Below are positions 1 through 9,209 of a stretch of DNA of 45,417 nt, one piece after another; the first letter of the stretch is position 1; each line of letters opens with the position of its first letter. The translations under genes and the position numbers were made by a program. The stretch comes from Bacteroidales bacterium (GTDB lineage: Bacteria; Bacteroidota; Bacteroidia; Bacteroidales; UBA10428). The notes beneath the pieces are model-generated. The model made no database searches, was not told the origin of the DNA, and was given only the letters and a program-made list of their open reading frames with translations. Location: assembly GCA_016933335.1 (NCBI GenBank), contig JAFGBD010000006.1:1-45417 (forward strand). Reading direction: 5' to 3'.

Positions 1-18
1 AAAATTTGTTTTCCGATG

Positions 19-49
19 CCCCTGAAAGGTTAATCTTTTCAGGGGTTTT
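19..49 (+). terminator. Rho-independent terminator of a gene left of the window
   Basis: CCCCTGAAA at 19-27 pairs exactly with TTTCAGGGG at 37-45. Two further pairs (one G-U) leave a five-base loop, and TTTT follows. The T-run lies only on the plus-strand side, so the hairpin ends a plus-strand transcript entering from outside the window. It does not serve the minus-strand gene ending at 190. Confidence 0.75.
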
Positions 50-189
50 ATCAACATTTTGTTAATCTGTCAAAGTAGAATTAATTATCATCAAAAAAAT
101 AAAACCTGTATTGTTAATCTGCCAGTATTGTACAATAGTGTCCTCAAATATCAGGTCGCCGGAAAATTAATTTTCATGCATTGCCTATC

Positions 190-3100
190 CTATTTAATAA
201 CAAGTATTTTGATGATTTCATTAATGCCTGTATTATTTGAGATCCTGACGAAATAAACTCCTTTAATGTATTGATAAGTATCAATTAAATATTCTTCGGT
301 ATACGGTTCAATCATTTTCGATTCCAGCAGTCTGCCCATATTATCAAACAGATCCATTTTCATCCCTGATGTCAAAGGCTGATTGAACCTGAGGTACACA
401 TGTCCGGATGCCGGATTAGGATAAGCCATGCATTTGAATTCCTGGTATGTTGCATATTCATCACCTGCTGCGCTCACAAAATCAAATTTATCCACTGCAG
501 CCTGGTATATTTCCCTGGTAGCTTCATCCTGGACATATACCACCACCCTCAATTCATCTACATCAAAAACATTGCTGAAATTCCAGGAATGATTTGTCAT
601 TTCGGTACTGCCTGCATTCCAGCCTTTAAAGATATATGTTCCGCCAGCATTCGGAAGCATGGCCTTGACAACATTCCTGAACAGCTTTTCGCCATTGCTC
701 CCTTCGATACCGGTAATCTCCCTTTCAATAATTACCGTATGCAGTGTCAGTTCACCTGGTGCAATAGCCCTTTCCGCGATAAGCGTTGCGCTGATATTGA
801 TTGAGTTATCTGCAATCTCGGTATTCAGGTCTATTCTGAACATCGGATCAGCCAGCGATTGAAGATTTATATCATTAGTTTCCAGTGAATTAAGTTTGTA
901 GTCATACCTGTATGATCCGGTGTAGCCGCCATCCAGGTAAGTATATGGCACATCCAGCAGTCCGTAATAAAATACCCTCTCATCAACAATGACCGGGTTA
1001 TGAAGGTACATGGGATCATCTCCGGCATAACCTGTGTGATATTGTATATCAACAACATCTCCGTTAAGTTCCGTGATGGCTGCCCTGACAAGTTCATTGG
1101 CATTTTTACTTACTGTATCCGAGGAACTGGTAAAGTGTTCCAGCAACACTATCTTGTCACGTTTACAGATGCCGATGTTATCGACGGCCAGTCCCTCGTT
1201 TGTGGTCCCTGTTCCGTTTGAGCCGTAAGCAATTCTGAACTGAACATCGGTCAGTCCGGCCAGGTCATTCAGATGATGTTTTGCCTCGGTCCATTTGTTA
1301 TCCACCATATATGACCAGCCGATTGACTGGCCTCCTGGCTTGCCCTGTATGGAATAATCATTGTACCAGCTGATACCGTCATCAATATCCCCGATATTAT
1401 GCCATTCATCCTCATTGTTCGTCCTGTACTGAAGAACAGCACCATCTCTCCGCTGGTCAAAAATACGCCATATATCCATCTTGATCATGGGCTTTGTGAT
1501 ACCTGTAAAATCGAAACACGGGCTTGAAATCCATGAATCCTCGACACTGGAACTATCAATCTTTGTATACCACGCGTTCAATCCCACCGCCCCGATAAAG
1601 CCTTCGGCAGGCTGACCAAATTTCCAGCTGTTTGCTTCGCTGGTTGCGGACTGGTGTGAAACCCACCCGTTCATTCCGGTTTCAAAGTCTTCGATATACG
1701 GATTGTTGTCTGATAAAACAATATTGGGTCGCAAATGGAACATCTTTGAAAAAGTATCGACACATCCGTAATTGGTTTGCACCTTCAGTTCCACTTTATA
1801 ATCCCCGTAATTTTCAAAGGTATATTCCGGATTCCGGACATCCGAACTGTCGGACTGTTCGCCGGTATGGAATTTCCATTTATAGGTGCTTATCTCACCT
1901 TCATTAAGAGACGACTGATCATTAAATACAACCGGCGATCCGTCATTAAAGCATTCCGTCGACCAGCTGAAGTCAGCCTGGGGTTTGTCACCAAAATAAA
2001 ACCTGATATCCCTGGAACTTTCACAATTCTTTACAGTTGATGCAGTAAGCGAAACATATTTTCTTCCCGAGCTTGTATACAGGTGCCTGGGGTTTTCCAG
2101 CGTGCTTTCGTTCTCAATACCTGAATTGATATCATCGAAGTTCCACAACCAGCCGGTTATTGCATCTGTTGAAGTGGTCTGGTTGATAAATACGGTTGAA
2201 TCGTCTGATCCTACAGCAACACAGGTATCAAGAACAGTAAAGTTTATTTGCGGTGCCTCATTGATGGTTACGACCTCATAGACCTTTCTTGAGCATCCGT
2301 TCGGGGTGGTGTACGAATAAAATATGGTATCCGTGCCGGTCTTTGCAAGACCCGGGACAAAATAAAAGCCTGTTGCAAGGTTTCCGGTCACCGCATTCCC
2401 GTAAAATACCCCTTCCGTATTACTTCCAATCAGCTTGACCGACGGGTCATTGCTGCAAAAGACGTCCTCTTCGAATGCGAGGAACGAGATCGGATCAACA
2501 TATTCGACAGTAAATTCCTCGATCCGGGAAAGCGGGATATCATTCTTGATGTATGTGTAGGTGAGCTGGTATACATCTCCGTTCAGTTGTGAGGGGCTGA
2601 TCCTTGCGGTATTGTCACCGTTGTCAACCAGCCCTATGCCTCCGGATATGGAGAAAGAACCCGTATCACCGACAATGTTTGCACCTGTCACCGTGAAAGG
2701 AAGATCATTGAAACAATAAAAAACCTTACCGTCAGGAAAGATGATATCGGCTTCCACCTCCAGGACATTCACCATGAATGTATCTTTCCCGAAACAACCT
2801 GATACGGGATCCTGGTAGGTATATGATATCTTATGCGGAGAGCCTTCCACACCGGCCCAGGAGGGAAGGAAGAACATGGTGTCGTTTTTAGGTATCAATC
2901 CCTGTCCTGAAAAAACTCCTCCGTCCGGACTGCCGAATACAGGCACCGGAGCGCTGTAAATGCTGTAAGTCTGGTTTAATCCGCTGAGCTCTACATCCGG
3001 AGCAGGGATGATCGAAACACTGACATTTCCGGTTACAGTGCCCCTGCAATATTTGTCATGTACAAAACCAAGCGTATAGGCCCCTGCATCTTTCACTGTA

Positions 3101-6100
3101 AATAAATTTGGAGTTGCCTGTACATTTTCCAGCGTGTCGATGACGGCAGTGCCTTTCTTGTAACTGAAATTCCACGGTGAAGTACCGGCCAGGTCCACCC
3201 TTAGCGATGCACTTGTACCTTCACAGACCGTGCCTCCGCCCGAAAGGGTTGCAACAGGCACCGAACGGAATACCACTGTACCCTGTCCTGTGGCTTTTCC
3301 GGTACATATCGCATCTTGGAGCACGGTTATTTTATAAATGCCCTCGCCCAATACTTTAAGTGTGTATGTCTTCGTGGTTATCCCCGTGACGGTTTTCGGA
3401 TTCGCATCATTGACAGTATAGGTAATACTCCAGGGAGCCGTTCCTGCCAGTGTAACGTTCAGACTGGCAGTATCTCCCGGGCATATGGTATCAACACCTG
3501 CTATTGTTGCTGTCGGGGAGGGTTTGTATAACACCGTAATGCTCCTCTGGCTGCCGTTCAGCGAGGTGCAATGTTTGTCAGTAACAGATTTGATATAATA
3601 ACTGCCCGGCCTGCTGCCACTGAATATAAAGGGATCTTGTGTCACATTGGTATATATTGTGTCTGCATTATTAATGCTCAGCACAAAACTCCACGGTGAT
3701 GTTCCCGTGAAATTGGCTGAAAGGGTGGCGGCCGAAACCCCGTCATTACAGATTGCGGTATCCCCGATCGCCGAAAAGACCACTTTTACGGTATCATGCA
3801 GGCCGACATAGGCCTGGCCGCTCACAATGCCGTTTTTATATTTTGCATCGGACACCTTTGTAAGCCGGTAAGTACCGGGTTTATCGGTAAGCAGCGTCGT
3901 GTCGCTGCTGACTATTTTCGGGATCACAGTCGGGTTGAGGTTGTTGATGGTATAGGTTACCAACCACGGAGAGGTTCCTGTCAGCGCAATTTTAACCTGT
4001 GCCTTTTCACCTGCGCAAAGCGTATCGTTGCCGCTGATCGTAGCCGAAGGCAGGTAGCTGATAGGCCCGTACCAGGTACTCTGAACCGTATCCCCTATCA
4101 GCGAGCCTGACATTGCCACCGGGGCCACGGCACAGCTGATGTATTTGTTGTTGTCTGACCCGGATAATAAATATACAATGGCGCTGCCGACCTGTGTCTT
4201 ATTGTTGCCTGACTCGTCATCGGCCCTGTACCAGAAATACCTGTGCGCACCGGTATTGGGAGGATTATTTTCCTTATCACCATAATCAAAACGCACCGTA
4301 TCGGTCTGCCCGATGGCGATGGTGCCACCGATCCTTACGTTGGTTGCCACAGGGGCTGCATTGACATAGTTCCATTGACTGTGATAAGCAATGCCTGATT
4401 TTGCCCCCTTCGCATCGGCAGGCTGAACAGTTGCCTTGATCTTTTTTCCTCCGTCGGAATACTGCAGTATGTAATTCTTTGTTGTTATTCCCGTTATGAC
4501 GGCAGAGTCACCGGTGGGTTCAGTCCATCTTTTCCACGTATATACCGTGGCATCAATATCTTCAGCATCATTTTCAGGATCCTCATAGTCGTATTCGATG
4601 GTGTTTGATGCAAAAATCGTCTTCATCCCGAGAACAGTGACATTCCTTGCCACCGGGGGATCGTTGACCGGTATGATTGTAATATACCTGTATGCCTTTG
4701 CTGCTGCCGGATCTTTGCTGTCATTCACATCGATTGAGATCCTTCTGAGTGCTGTTTCCGGATCAAGGGTGTCCCTGTTAGCATACAGAATGCTCCAGAT
4801 GGCTGACTGGTAATGTGCTTTGGTATCTCCCCCAGAAAGGTTGAGGGTGAATGTACCGGGATTGTATGATCCGGTTATGTTCCAGAGCTTGACAGGATAA
4901 ATGAGGGTATCTTCGCCTGCAACGGCATTCTGGTCAATTCTGATGGCAGCCGAAACAAGTGAATCGTTGTCGACATCGGTCACCGTGACAGATGTGGCAA
5001 AGCTGACGGGTGACTGGCCCTCGGTATACGGGATGGGGTCAGCAGAAACAGGTGCCAGCACAGGCGGATCATTGACAGCCTTAACAGTCAGGCTCCTGGT
5101 TACCGTGTTGCTTGGATCGGCACCGTCATGTACCGTAAATGATATGCTGCGGGCAGTAGTTGCAGGTTTATCGGTATTGAGGTTCTGGTAAGTGATGCTT
5201 CTGAGGGCTGTCTGGTAATTTGCCACCGAGGATGGATTATTTAATGAAAGAACACCTGTTGCAGGATTGAAAAAACCGGTAATACCATACTGGGTGGAGA
5301 AGTTCAGCTGGTCTTCATTTATCACAAATCCCGTGATACGTATTGTTGCCGAAACAAGATCCTTGCTGTCGACATCCTTAACAACAATATTATTTGTTAT
5401 GTTCACAGGTGACTGGCCCTCGGTATAACTGATCGCTGATGTCTCAAGGTTGCTTAAGGCAGGGGGGTTGTTGGTGCTGTTGATTGAAATATTCCTTGAG
5501 ACCACATTGCTGCTGTCGGCACCGTCAGAAATCCTGAAGCTCACAATTCTTAATGCGGTTGAAGGATTTTCGAGGTTGGTGTTTTCATAGGCCACGCTCC
5601 TGAGGACTGTCCGGTAGGTTGTCGGCGTGTCTGAACCAGTCAAGACCAGCCTGCCTGTGGAGCTGTTGTAAAAACCAAGAATGTTACCTGCAGTCGTGAA
5701 CCTGAGAAAATCCTCGCCGCCGGTGAATCCCGATGAGATGCGCACCACGGCGCTGGCAAGGTTTGTATTGTCTACATCACTTACAGTAATTGTCGATGTG
5801 ACATTGACTTCACCATCCCCTTCGGTATAATTGATGGTTGATGTTTCAATGCCGTTCAGAAGAGGTTCATCGTTCACCGCCGTGACATTCAGTGTTCTCT
5901 GAGGTATATTGCTGTTACCGCTTCCGTCATTGACCATGAATGATATGGTGCGTGTGGTAATGGCAGGATCATCGTTATTGATATTCCGGTAAGTGATGCT
6001 TCTGATGGCTGCCTGGTAGTTGGCCACCGATGATGTGCCCGTAAGAGAAAGTATCCCTGTTGTTGTTGAGAAGGTACCTGTTATATTATTCTTGTCTGTG

Positions 6101-7776
6101 AATATCAGCCTGTCTTCGGAGTTGATAAAACCACTGACAAAGCGTATGGTTGCCGATTCAAGGTTTTCATCATCAACATCGATCACCGCAATTGCCGATG
6201 TGATATTCACAGGTGGCTGACCCTCGGTATAACTGACCGGGGTGCCCTCAAGGCTGCTCAAAACCGGGATGTCGTTTACGCCCGTAACGGTGATGTTTCT
6301 TGCAACCACGTTGCTGCTGTCAATTCCGTCAAAGACCGTGAAGCTCACGATTCTTAACGCGGTTGAAGGATCATCGGGGTTCGTGTTCTCATAGGCCACG
6401 CTTCTGAGGGCTGTCCGGTAAGTTGCCAGTGTAGCAGTACCGCTGAATTCCAGCCTGCCGGTGGAGCTGTAATAAACATCTGACATGCCGGGCGGAGCAG
6501 TGTACCTGAGAAAATCCTCGCCCGGGGTGAATCCGGATGAGATGCGCACCACCGCACCGGTAAGGTTCGTATTATCAACATCTGAAACGGTTATGGTTGA
6601 TGTGACATTTTCCTCGCCATCCCCCTCGGTATAAGCGATGGTTGTTGTTTCAATGCCGGACAGGGCAGGCGGATCATTATCAGCCGTAACCCTGAAGGTG
6701 GCGTTATCGGAATCAAACAGGGGTATCCCCCCGTTTCCGCTGTCATATGCCGTAAAAGTTATCGTCTCGCTCCCGTTCCATTCCGGGTCCTTGACAGTGA
6801 TGGTGGCTATTTTGCCTGAACTGATTGAAATATTCAGGTTTGTTGGTGTTGAGTAGGTCCATGTAATGCTGGCATCTGCCTCCTGCGGGTCAAACACATG
6901 GTTGTTGAGGTTGATGGTTGAGAACGGGGTTCCCTCTTCAACTGTCTGGTCTGATATATCGCTGACATCAGGCGCCGCATAGTTATACGACTCCAGTGCA
7001 CTGTACCATAAGTTTCCCATTAATGTATATCCAGCAGGTGCCGGATGCAGGTAATCAGCCATATCGCCCGGTGGTGAGTACCTGTAATCAATTCCTGCTG
7101 CTGTTTCCATGTTGACCGTGCGGACGACATCCGCTCCCCTTGTCGCCAGCATTGCTGCCAGCAGCTGGTTGAAATAGGTAGTGGGCCGATGATTGCCGGA
7201 GGAGCTGCTGCCGGCACGGTTGATGATACGGGCAAGGAATACCGGGATGGTTTTCCCTGATGATGATTCATATGTGTCAATAAAATCGAGTATGTCAGCG
7301 ATATCCGCCACTATCCCGGGTGCGGAAGCGGAATCTGTCAGGCCGTTGGTGCCGATATGCAGCAGAATGATATCCGGATCAAAATAGGCGAGGTAATTCT
7401 GGGGACAGGAAGGGAGCTCGCACTTTCCTCCTTCGTGTTCATTAACACCGGTCTGAAGCAATTTCAGCAACTCGGCTGCAGTAATACCCGGGAACCCGGC
7501 ATGATCAGCATAGCCTGCCGGAAGGTAATTGCCGCCTGAACTTTCGCTGCCAATGAAATTATAGGTGTAACCCTCTGTGTTTAATAACTGATACAGCCTT
7601 AAACGATAGGATACCTTATCTCCGATATCCCTGGTATCCACAGAGAGCGAATCATAAGTAATGGAGTTGCCCATTGGCATTATCTTCAATGGTGTCTGGG
7701 ACTTTAAAAAGGATCCTGAAAATGCCGGTAAAATAAGACCGGCTATGATAAACCTGAAAAGGGTTGTTGATTTCAT
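190..7776 (-). CDS. Giant modular T9SS-secreted protein with SGNH esterase-like domain
   Basis: A 2528-residue secreted protein. I chose the ATG at 7776, not the TTG at 7818, because a signal peptide starts there (residues 1-27). Residues about 30-250 are an SGNH/GDSL hydrolase domain: IMPMGNSIT with Ser38 as nucleophile (Asn replaces the usual Asp of GDS), HIGTN, and the closing DYLHP with the catalytic His. About 365-1039 are five cadherin-like repeats of about 135 residues (YTEG near the start, VNDPP-like junctions). About 1239-1595 are four repeats of 85-100 residues with a T(S/A)PW core. PKD-like domains lie near 1840-2025, then a MAM-like stretch, then an Omp28-like region (LLEHFTS) without its CxxC. 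Residues about 2442-2527 are a T9SS sorting domain (YPNPASG, KGVYFVRI). A carbohydrate esterase on an adhesive stalk is an inference; the substrate is unknown. Confidence 0.88.
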   Translation of the reverse strand: MKSTTLFRFIIAGLILPAFSGSFLKSQTPLKIMPMGNSITYDSLSVDTRDIGDKVSYRLRLYQLLNTEGYTYNFIGSESSGGNYLPAGYADHAGFPGITAAELLKLLQTGVNEHEGGKCELPSCPQNYLAYFDPDIILLHIGTNGLTDSASAPGIVADIADILDFIDTYESSSGKTIPVFLARIINRAGSSSSGNHRPTTYFNQLLAAMLATRGADVVRTVNMETAAGIDYRYSPPGDMADYLHPAPAGYTLMGNLWYSALESYNYAAPDVSDISDQTVEEGTPFSTINLNNHVFDPQEADASITWTYSTPTNLNISISSGKIATITVKDPEWNGSETITFTAYDSGNGGIPLFDSDNATFRVTADNDPPALSGIETTTIAYTEGDGEENVTSTITVSDVDNTNLTGAVVRISSGFTPGEDFLRYTAPPGMSDVYYSSTGRLEFSGTATLATYRTALRSVAYENTNPDDPSTALRIVSFTVFDGIDSSNVVARNITVTGVNDIPVLSSLEGTPVSYTEGQPPVNITSAIAVIDVDDENLESATIRFVSGFINSEDRLIFTDKNNITGTFSTTTGILSLTGTSSVANYQAAIRSITYRNINNDDPAITTRTISFMVNDGSGNSNIPQRTLNVTAVNDEPLLNGIETSTINYTEGDGEVNVTSTITVSDVDNTNLASAVVRISSGFTGGEDFLRFTTAGNILGFYNSSTGRLVLTGSDTPTTYRTVLRSVAYENTNLENPSTALRIVSFRISDGADSSNVVSRNISINSTNNPPALSNLETSAISYTEGQSPVNITNNIVVKDVDSKDLVSATIRITGFVINEDQLNFSTQYGITGFFNPATGVLSLNNPSSVANYQTALRSITYQNLNTDKPATTARSISFTVHDGADPSNTVTRSLTVKAVNDPPVLAPVSADPIPYTEGQSPVSFATSVTVTDVDNDSLVSAAIRIDQNAVAGEDTLIYPVKLWNITGSYNPGTFTLNLSGGDTKAHYQSAIWSILYANRDTLDPETALRRISIDVNDSKDPAAAKAYRYITIIPVNDPPVARNVTVLGMKTIFASNTIEYDYEDPENDAEDIDATVYTWKRWTEPTGDSAVITGITTKNYILQYSDGGKKIKATVQPADAKGAKSGIAYHSQWNYVNAAPVATNVRIGGTIAIGQTDTVRFDYGDKENNPPNTGAHRYFWYRADDESGNNKTQVGSAIVYLLSGSDNNKYISCAVAPVAMSGSLIGDTVQSTWYGPISYLPSATISGNDTLCAGEKAQVKIALTGTSPWLVTYTINNLNPTVIPKIVSSDTTLLTDKPGTYRLTKVSDAKYKNGIVSGQAYVGLHDTVKVVFSAIGDTAICNDGVSAATLSANFTGTSPWSFVLSINNADTIYTNVTQDPFIFSGSRPGSYYIKSVTDKHCTSLNGSQRSITVLYKPSPTATIAGVDTICPGDTASLNVTLAGTAPWSITYTVNDANPKTVTGITTKTYTLKVLGEGIYKITVLQDAICTGKATGQGTVVFRSVPVATLSGGGTVCEGTSASLRVDLAGTSPWNFSYKKGTAVIDTLENVQATPNLFTVKDAGAYTLGFVHDKYCRGTVTGNVSVSIIPAPDVELSGLNQTYSIYSAPVPVFGSPDGGVFSGQGLIPKNDTMFFLPSWAGVEGSPHKISYTYQDPVSGCFGKDTFMVNVLEVEADIIFPDGKVFYCFNDLPFTVTGANIVGDTGSFSISGGIGLVDNGDNTARISPSQLNGDVYQLTYTYIKNDIPLSRIEEFTVEYVDPISFLAFEEDVFCSNDPSVKLIGSNTEGVFYGNAVTGNLATGFYFVPGLAKTGTDTIFYSYTTPNGCSRKVYEVVTINEAPQINFTVLDTCVAVGSDDSTVFINQTTSTDAITGWLWNFDDINSGIENESTLENPRHLYTSSGRKYVSLTASTVKNCESSRDIRFYFGDKPQADFSWSTECFNDGSPVVFNDQSSLNEGEISTYKWKFHTGEQSDSSDVRNPEYTFENYGDYKVELKVQTNYGCVDTFSKMFHLRPNIVLSDNNPYIEDFETGMNGWVSHQSATSEANSWKFGQPAEGFIGAVGLNAWYTKIDSSSVEDSWISSPCFDFTGITKPMIKMDIWRIFDQRRDGAVLQYRTNNEDEWHNIGDIDDGISWYNDYSIQGKPGGQSIGWSYMVDNKWTEAKHHLNDLAGLTDVQFRIAYGSNGTGTTNEGLAVDNIGICKRDKIVLLEHFTSSSDTVSKNANELVRAAITELNGDVVDIQYHTGYAGDDPMYLHNPVIVDERVFYYGLLDVPYTYLDGGYTGSYRYDYKLNSLETNDINLQSLADPMFRIDLNTEIADNSINISATLIAERAIAPGELTLHTVIIEREITGIEGSNGEKLFRNVVKAMLPNAGGTYIFKGWNAGSTEMTNHSWNFSNVFDVDELRVVVYVQDEATREIYQAAVDKFDFVSAAGDEYATYQEFKCMAYPNPASGHVYLRFNQPLTSGMKMDLFDNMGRLLESKMIEPYTEEYLIDTYQYIKGVYFVRISNNTGINEIIKILVIK
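2990..4060 (-). repeat. Four tandem T(S/A)PW-core coding repeats
   Basis: Four in-frame repeats of 85-100 residues have their T(S/A)PW cores near 3970, 3690, 3440 and 3175. Each has a DT-hydrophobic-C or TVC start, a central LxGT(S/A)PW motif followed by a beta-strand and, in most copies, a GxY strand and a D-x-x-C turn. They resemble the Ig-like adhesin modules of large Bacteroidota surface proteins. Their function is not evident. Confidence 0.7.
4660..6690 (-). repeat. Five tandem cadherin-like coding repeats, about 400 bp each
   Basis: The repeat junctions, encoding VNDxP-like linkers, fall near 6680, 6270, 5870, 5465, 5070 and 4660. Copies 1 and 3 share TEGDGE, the DVDNTNL block and STALRIVSF. 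Copies 2 and 4 share the TEG(Q)PVNIT block and SSVANYQ. Copy 5 is more divergent. Long nucleotide runs are nearly identical between copies 1 and 3, for example around 6330-6430 and 5530-5630. The pattern suggests that a two-domain unit was duplicated. Confidence 0.85.
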
Positions 7777-8026
7777 GCCTGAAATGAAATTAAATGATTG
7801 TTTGAGCTGTAGATACAACGTATTGATAAATACTTCTGCATAAATGAAACATTCATGGAGGAAAGGATAACATTAAAACTACTTATATTGGCTGTTATTC
7901 TTTCCGCATCCGGTAACCGGTAAAAATACCAAAAATATACTTTGGCGCATTTAGCTATTTGATGAATGGAACGGTTTGGACTTTGAATGAGATATTTTTG
8001 ACAAGGAACGGAAATTTATCCTTATA

Positions 8027-9193
8027 TCATTCATCCGGATCTTTGATTTTGTAAAGCACAAGATTTGACCCGGTAAAGACAAATCCGCCATCAGATGTAT
8101 AATCTATCCCGAAACTTTCAAATACATCATTTTTAAAACTGTATTCAAGGAAGCGGGGATTATCACCTGACTCATTGGTAATGATCAGCAGGGTTTTTTT
8201 CGTAACAGACCTCGGATCAGTTGTTGTACCCAGAATATGTACCGTGTTGTCTTTGAATAAAAGGCAGCAGGCAGCCTCATTCCCGCCGTTATCCAGGGCT
8301 TTGATTTGTGTAACAGCATTCAGCGATGCATCCACTTTTGCAAGGATGATATCCGAACTGTTTGAAGTGCTGTTAATGGTTGTCCCAAGCACCAGCAGGT
8401 TCCCGTCAGGCAGAACCCTGACCATTTTCCCGTAATCGTCATCGTCACCGCCGACCGATTTCATGAATCCGCTCACCCCGTTCCTGTCCATCTTCAGCAA
8501 TGCAATATTTTTGCTGGTTGTCCCGGACGGGATACTCTGTGTTGTGCCGACAACAACATATCCGTTTTCAACCTCAACAATGTAATTCCCTTCATCATCC
8601 TTATCGTATCCGAGTTCTCTCTCCCGGGGCCATAATATGCTGCCGTCAAGGTTTCTCGCATATAACCAGATCTGTTTATCCTGAACATTATTTATGAGAA
8701 CGGTTGTATACCCTGTACAGACAATCACACTATCTTCCTCATTAACCAGCAATGCGGTACCTTCATCATTATAAGCTTTTCCGTATTTTTGGGTCCACAG
8801 GGTATCGCCTTTACTGTCGAAACGCATGATCCATATATCACTGTTATTTAACGATTTCTGGTAGGTTCCTGTTGCCACAGCGCTCCCGTCAGGTAAAAGC
8901 TCAATCATGGAGATCTTGTCGTTATAAGGTCCTCCGAAAGTTTTCAGACCGGTTTTTGAATTGCCATATTCATCGGTGATCAGCGTAAATACATCGGTAT
9001 TGTCCCCGACATTGACTGTTCCGACAATGAAATAACCATTATCAGGCAGTTGTTTCACATCACTCCCGTATTCATCGGCACGTCCGCCATAGTTCTTAAT
9101 GAATCTATCAGCCTGTCTGGGACTGATATCATCCTTGTCACAGGCAACTCCGGCAAATAAAGCAATAACGGTATATATAATCAGTTTGTTCAT
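8027..9193 (-). CDS. Surface-type lipoprotein with beta-propeller-like repeats
   Basis: 388 residues from the ATG at 9193. An earlier ATG at 9208, one base after the upstream stop, is also possible. The N-terminus is a short hydrophobic signal ending VAC, with Cys18 as the probable lipidated residue, followed by DKDD. A K-(D/E)-(D/E) motif right after the cysteine resembles the lipoprotein surface-export signal described in Bacteroidota. The body repeats units of about 50 residues with GGxxxDxxxxxxxLPDGxxxxxGT and WxxxYG-like strands, the pattern of secreted beta-propellers. It is the last gene of the five-gene TIR/nSTAND1 operon, so it probably acts as the outermost sensor or binding part of that system. 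That role is an inference; no ligand can be read from the sequence. Confidence 0.75.
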   Translation of the reverse strand: MNKLIIYTVIALFAGVACDKDDISPRQADRFIKNYGGRADEYGSDVKQLPDNGYFIVGTVNVGDNTDVFTLITDEYGNSKTGLKTFGGPYNDKISMIELLPDGSAVATGTYQKSLNNSDIWIMRFDSKGDTLWTQKYGKAYNDEGTALLVNEEDSVIVCTGYTTVLINNVQDKQIWLYARNLDGSILWPRERELGYDKDDEGNYIVEVENGYVVVGTTQSIPSGTTSKNIALLKMDRNGVSGFMKSVGGDDDDYGKMVRVLPDGNLLVLGTTINSTSNSSDIILAKVDASLNAVTQIKALDNGGNEAACCLLFKDNTVHILGTTTDPRSVTKKTLLIITNESGDNPRFLEYSFKNDVFESFGIDYTSDGGFVFTGSNLVLYKIKDPDE

Positions 9194-9209
9194 AGCGGTT
9201 AAATTCATG

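Noticed and set aside
4660-6690. Regularly spaced DNA repeats as a possible CRISPR-like array
   Set aside because: Spacing of about 400 bases and an intact reading frame show protein repeats.
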